A stretch of 6,133 bases of DNA from CAYICL01 sp964361885. Lineage in GTDB: Bacteria; Patescibacteriota; Microgenomatia; UBA1400; CG1-02-47-37. This document shows, piece by piece, positions 4,536-6,133 of the stretch (within the stretch, counting starts at the first letter, position 1; every line of letters begins with the position of its first letter). The translations under genes were made by a program, and so were the position numbers. The stretch lies in contig CAYICL010000038.1 in NCBI GenBank assembly GCA_964361885.1, positions 1-6,133 of the forward strand, given 5' to 3'. Below the pieces are notes generated by a model. It was not told the DNA's origin, ran no database searches, and was given only the letters and a program-made list of their open reading frames with translations.

Positions 4536-6133
4536 GCTATGAAAAAATCCTTATACTCATATTCTCTATTCTCGTAATCATGGCTTTTGCCGGCGCTTCT
4601 CCCGTATCAGCCGCCACCACTTTCCCCAAACCCTTCCCGCTTACCAACTATCAAAAAAGTGATCCTGAATTTTCTCCGTATGGAGTAGTTGTCTCTAAGA
4701 GAGAGGATTTCTGGGATTTTCAGATGAGCTATGCAGATAGAGACAAAGTCTATCGCCTCCTCTCCGAAGCCGGCGTCAAATGGATCCGCCTTTTTGGCCC
4801 ATATTCTTCCTGGGCAGAAATTCAGCCCCGAAAATATGCCTGGAACTGGAGAAAGCTAGATAAAGAGATCCAAATGATTGGGAATTATGGAATAGAGATT
4901 CAAGGAACAATTGCTAATCCCTGTCCACCCGATGCTGATTGTAAAGTTGCTAACCCTTCTTGGTGGGATGGGAATGAACAGGATTATAGAAATTTCGTCA
5001 AGAAATTAGTAGAGAGATATTCAAGTCCTGTTAATGGTAAAAGAAGAATCAAATATTGGATGACTCTTAATGAGTGGAATGGGACTACAAATTATGTTCC
5101 TTCCCAATATTTTGTCCGGTATATGAAGATTACCTCTCAAGTCCTCAAAAACTATTCACCAAATTTACAGTTGTCAGCACCATTTTCAGGCGCTTCACTT
5201 ATTAATGAGGCCTTTGGAACTGGAAAGCAACACAGTATTAACGATGCTTTTTCACCACCAAACTCTGCCGGTCAGTATCATGATTTTTTAGCTTTCCACA
5301 AATACGCTAACTACGAACAAATGAGTAATCGAAACGCCCCTTTTATTCAAGCTGCACAAGCAATGGCTCATATTCAATTTGACCATCCAGAGTACGAAAT
5401 TCAAAATAAACCGGTTTGGGTTACCGAAGGAGGCTATGGTTGTAATCTTACTCCGGCCACAGCTTGTACCCCTAAAGGAGAAAGCCTTCAGGCAGATGAT
5501 TTGCAAAAGCGGTATTGGATTGCCTTACACCCTGCCAGTTATGGAGTTGATAATCGCTTAAAAATCGATAAAGTTTTTTGGTTTAAAGATATCTCTGCAA
5601 ACACCGGTTGGGAAACCTATGAATGGGGTACCTCCGGTCTCCTTGACTGGGAAAACAATTACGAACCCCGCCCCGCCTACTTTGCCTACAAAGCCATGGC
5701 TCTCTGGTACACCCCACCTGGCACTCCCCAGTTGACCTCCCCTGCCGATAATAATCAGGTAACCACCGGCCAACCAGCCTTCAAATGGCAAGCGCCCACT
5801 AGTTTTGGCAGTGAAGGGTTTAAGCGCTATGTGATTCAAGTAGACAATAATCAGTATTTCTATTCACCTTTAATTTTAGAAAGTTCGAACCCTTGGGGTT
5901 TTGGCTATACTACTTCTACCCGGTATCAAACTGCCGTCAATATTCCTCCCGGCACTTATTTTTGGCGAGTAAAAGTTGAGGACCAGAAAGGTAATTTCTC
6001 AAGTTGGAGCTCGGTTTGGAAATTTACCGTTACACCATCACCCAGTCCGTCGCCAACACCAGGAGTGTCACCGTCACCGTGTCCGGCGGGAAAAGCCTGT
6101 TTTAGGATTTTAAAGTTTAATGATAAAAACAAC
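4526..6133 (+). CDS. Secreted clan GH-A glycoside hydrolase-like protein (3' truncated)
   Basis: The frame is open from TTG 4526 to the right edge (536 residues, no stop). Residues 7-29 form a signal peptide core (KILILIFSILVIMAFAG) ending in VSA. A TIM-barrel hydrolase domain spans roughly 45-395: W96-A-E-I-Q-P and WNWRKLD near strand 2, LNEWN with N182-E183 as the likely acid/base, H258-K-Y, and WVTEGG with E301 as the likely nucleophile. This arrangement fits clan GH-A (GH39/GH5-like); the exact family and substrate are unclear. A fibronectin/Ig-like beta sandwich follows at about 398-503, then a Ser/Pro linker and the start of a further domain (FNDKNN, perhaps SdrD-B-like). The start is uncertain: TTG 4526 has GGAG 4 nt upstream, but ATG 4539 gives an ideal signal peptide if one A is added to the A6 run at 4542-4547. 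The product is expected to act outside the cell on polysaccharide or glycoprotein. Confidence 0.78.
   Translation, partial: MGNSYEKILILIFSILVIMAFAGASPVSAATTFPKPFPLTNYQKSDPEFSPYGVVVSKREDFWDFQMSYADRDKVYRLLSEAGVKWIRLFGPYSSWAEIQPRKYAWNWRKLDKEIQMIGNYGIEIQGTIANPCPPDADCKVANPSWWDGNEQDYRNFVKKLVERYSSPVNGKRRIKYWMTLNEWNGTTNYVPSQYFVRYMKITSQVLKNYSPNLQLSAPFSGASLINEAFGTGKQHSINDAFSPPNSAGQYHDFLAFHKYANYEQMSNRNAPFIQAAQAMAHIQFDHPEYEIQNKPVWVTEGGYGCNLTPATACTPKGESLQADDLQKRYWIALHPASYGVDNRLKIDKVFWFKDISANTGWETYEWGTSGLLDWENNYEPRPAYFAYKAMALWYTPPGTPQLTSPADNNQVTTGQPAFKWQAPTSFGSEGFKRYVIQVDNNQYFYSPLILESSNPWGFGYTTSTRYQTAVNIPPGTYFWRVKVEDQKGNFSSWSSVWKFTVTPSPSPSPTPGVSPSPCPAGKACFRILKFNDKNN
4542..4547 (+). other. A6 tract at the hydrolase start (apparent one-base deletion)
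   Basis: ATG 4539 followed by six As reads MKKSLYSYSLFS and then stops at TAA. With seven As the same ATG would read MKKILILIFSILV and continue into the full hydrolase frame. Sequencing or assembly error, strain variation, slippage-based switching, or true use of TTG 4526 are all possible. Confidence 0.6.

Noticed and set aside
4539..4577. A 12-codon peptide from ATG 4539 to TAA as a leader peptide gene
   Set aside because: Its bases encode a perfect signal peptide when shifted by one, so a one-base A-tract difference explains it better than a regulatory peptide.
5288..5839. Three short reading frames (5288-5506 minus, 5379-5561 plus, 5558-5839 minus)
   Set aside because: All overlap the long open hydrolase frame, which has recognisable catalytic motifs; they are shadows.
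1..6133. CRISPR array, tRNA or rRNA
   Set aside because: No regularly spaced repeats, cloverleaf or rRNA-like stretches were seen on either strand.
1..6133. Alternative genetic code with TGA as Gly or Trp
   Set aside because: TGA ends the surface gene, hepT, mntA and pilin 2 at sensible positions, and the long hydrolase frame contains no in-frame TGA.

Overview
The window looks like accessory surface-gene DNA from a metagenome-assembled genome of the Patescibacteria (Candidate Phyla Radiation), perhaps the Microgenomates side. This placement is inference from gene content: a beta-structured repeat surface protein, tandem type IV pilin-like genes with cysteine-rich C-termini, Pro/Ser linkers, an AAA ATPase/DUF4143 protein and an MNT-HEPN toxin-antitoxin pair. 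TGA ends four genes, so the Gracilibacteria code (TGA = Gly) is excluded. A 100-N scaffold gap shows this is an assembly.

Layout. (1) 3-506 (+): C-terminal end of a long surface protein that enters from the left. (2) 504-524: a perfect 10-bp inverted repeat that contains the stop codons of both convergent genes. (3) 522-1326 (-): mntA-hepT pair, antitoxin first, 14-nt overlap. (4) 1327-1366: a 40-bp divergent spacer with promoters on both strands and a 12-bp palindrome. (5) 1367-3117 (+): three overlapping or abutting pilin-like genes. The first is split by the N gap, which is probably an artefact because 55 nt are repeated exactly on its two sides. Pilins 1 and 3 carry REP-like palindromes inside the prepilin leader. 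(6) 3118-3216: spacer with a direct-repeat copy and a strong leaderless promoter. (7) 3217-4476 (+): AAA ATPase with a C-terminal DUF4143/PD-(D/E)XK-like domain. (8) 4477-4538: spacer with an inverted repeat, a -10 box and the second direct-repeat copy. (9) about 4526-6133 (+): a secreted clan GH-A glycoside hydrolase-like protein that runs off the right edge. Its best ATG is out of frame by one base in an A6 tract.

How it fits together. The pilins, the repeat protein and the secreted hydrolase would all act at or outside the cell surface, which fits host or particle attachment and glycan processing in an episymbiotic lifestyle (inference). The toxin-antitoxin pair and the ATPase look like separately acquired cassettes. 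Their promoters share a nearly identical 20-bp block close to the start codon, and the ATPase cassette is bracketed by a 23-bp imperfect direct repeat, as if it was inserted between the pilin operon and the hydrolase gene. No tRNA, rRNA or CRISPR array was seen.
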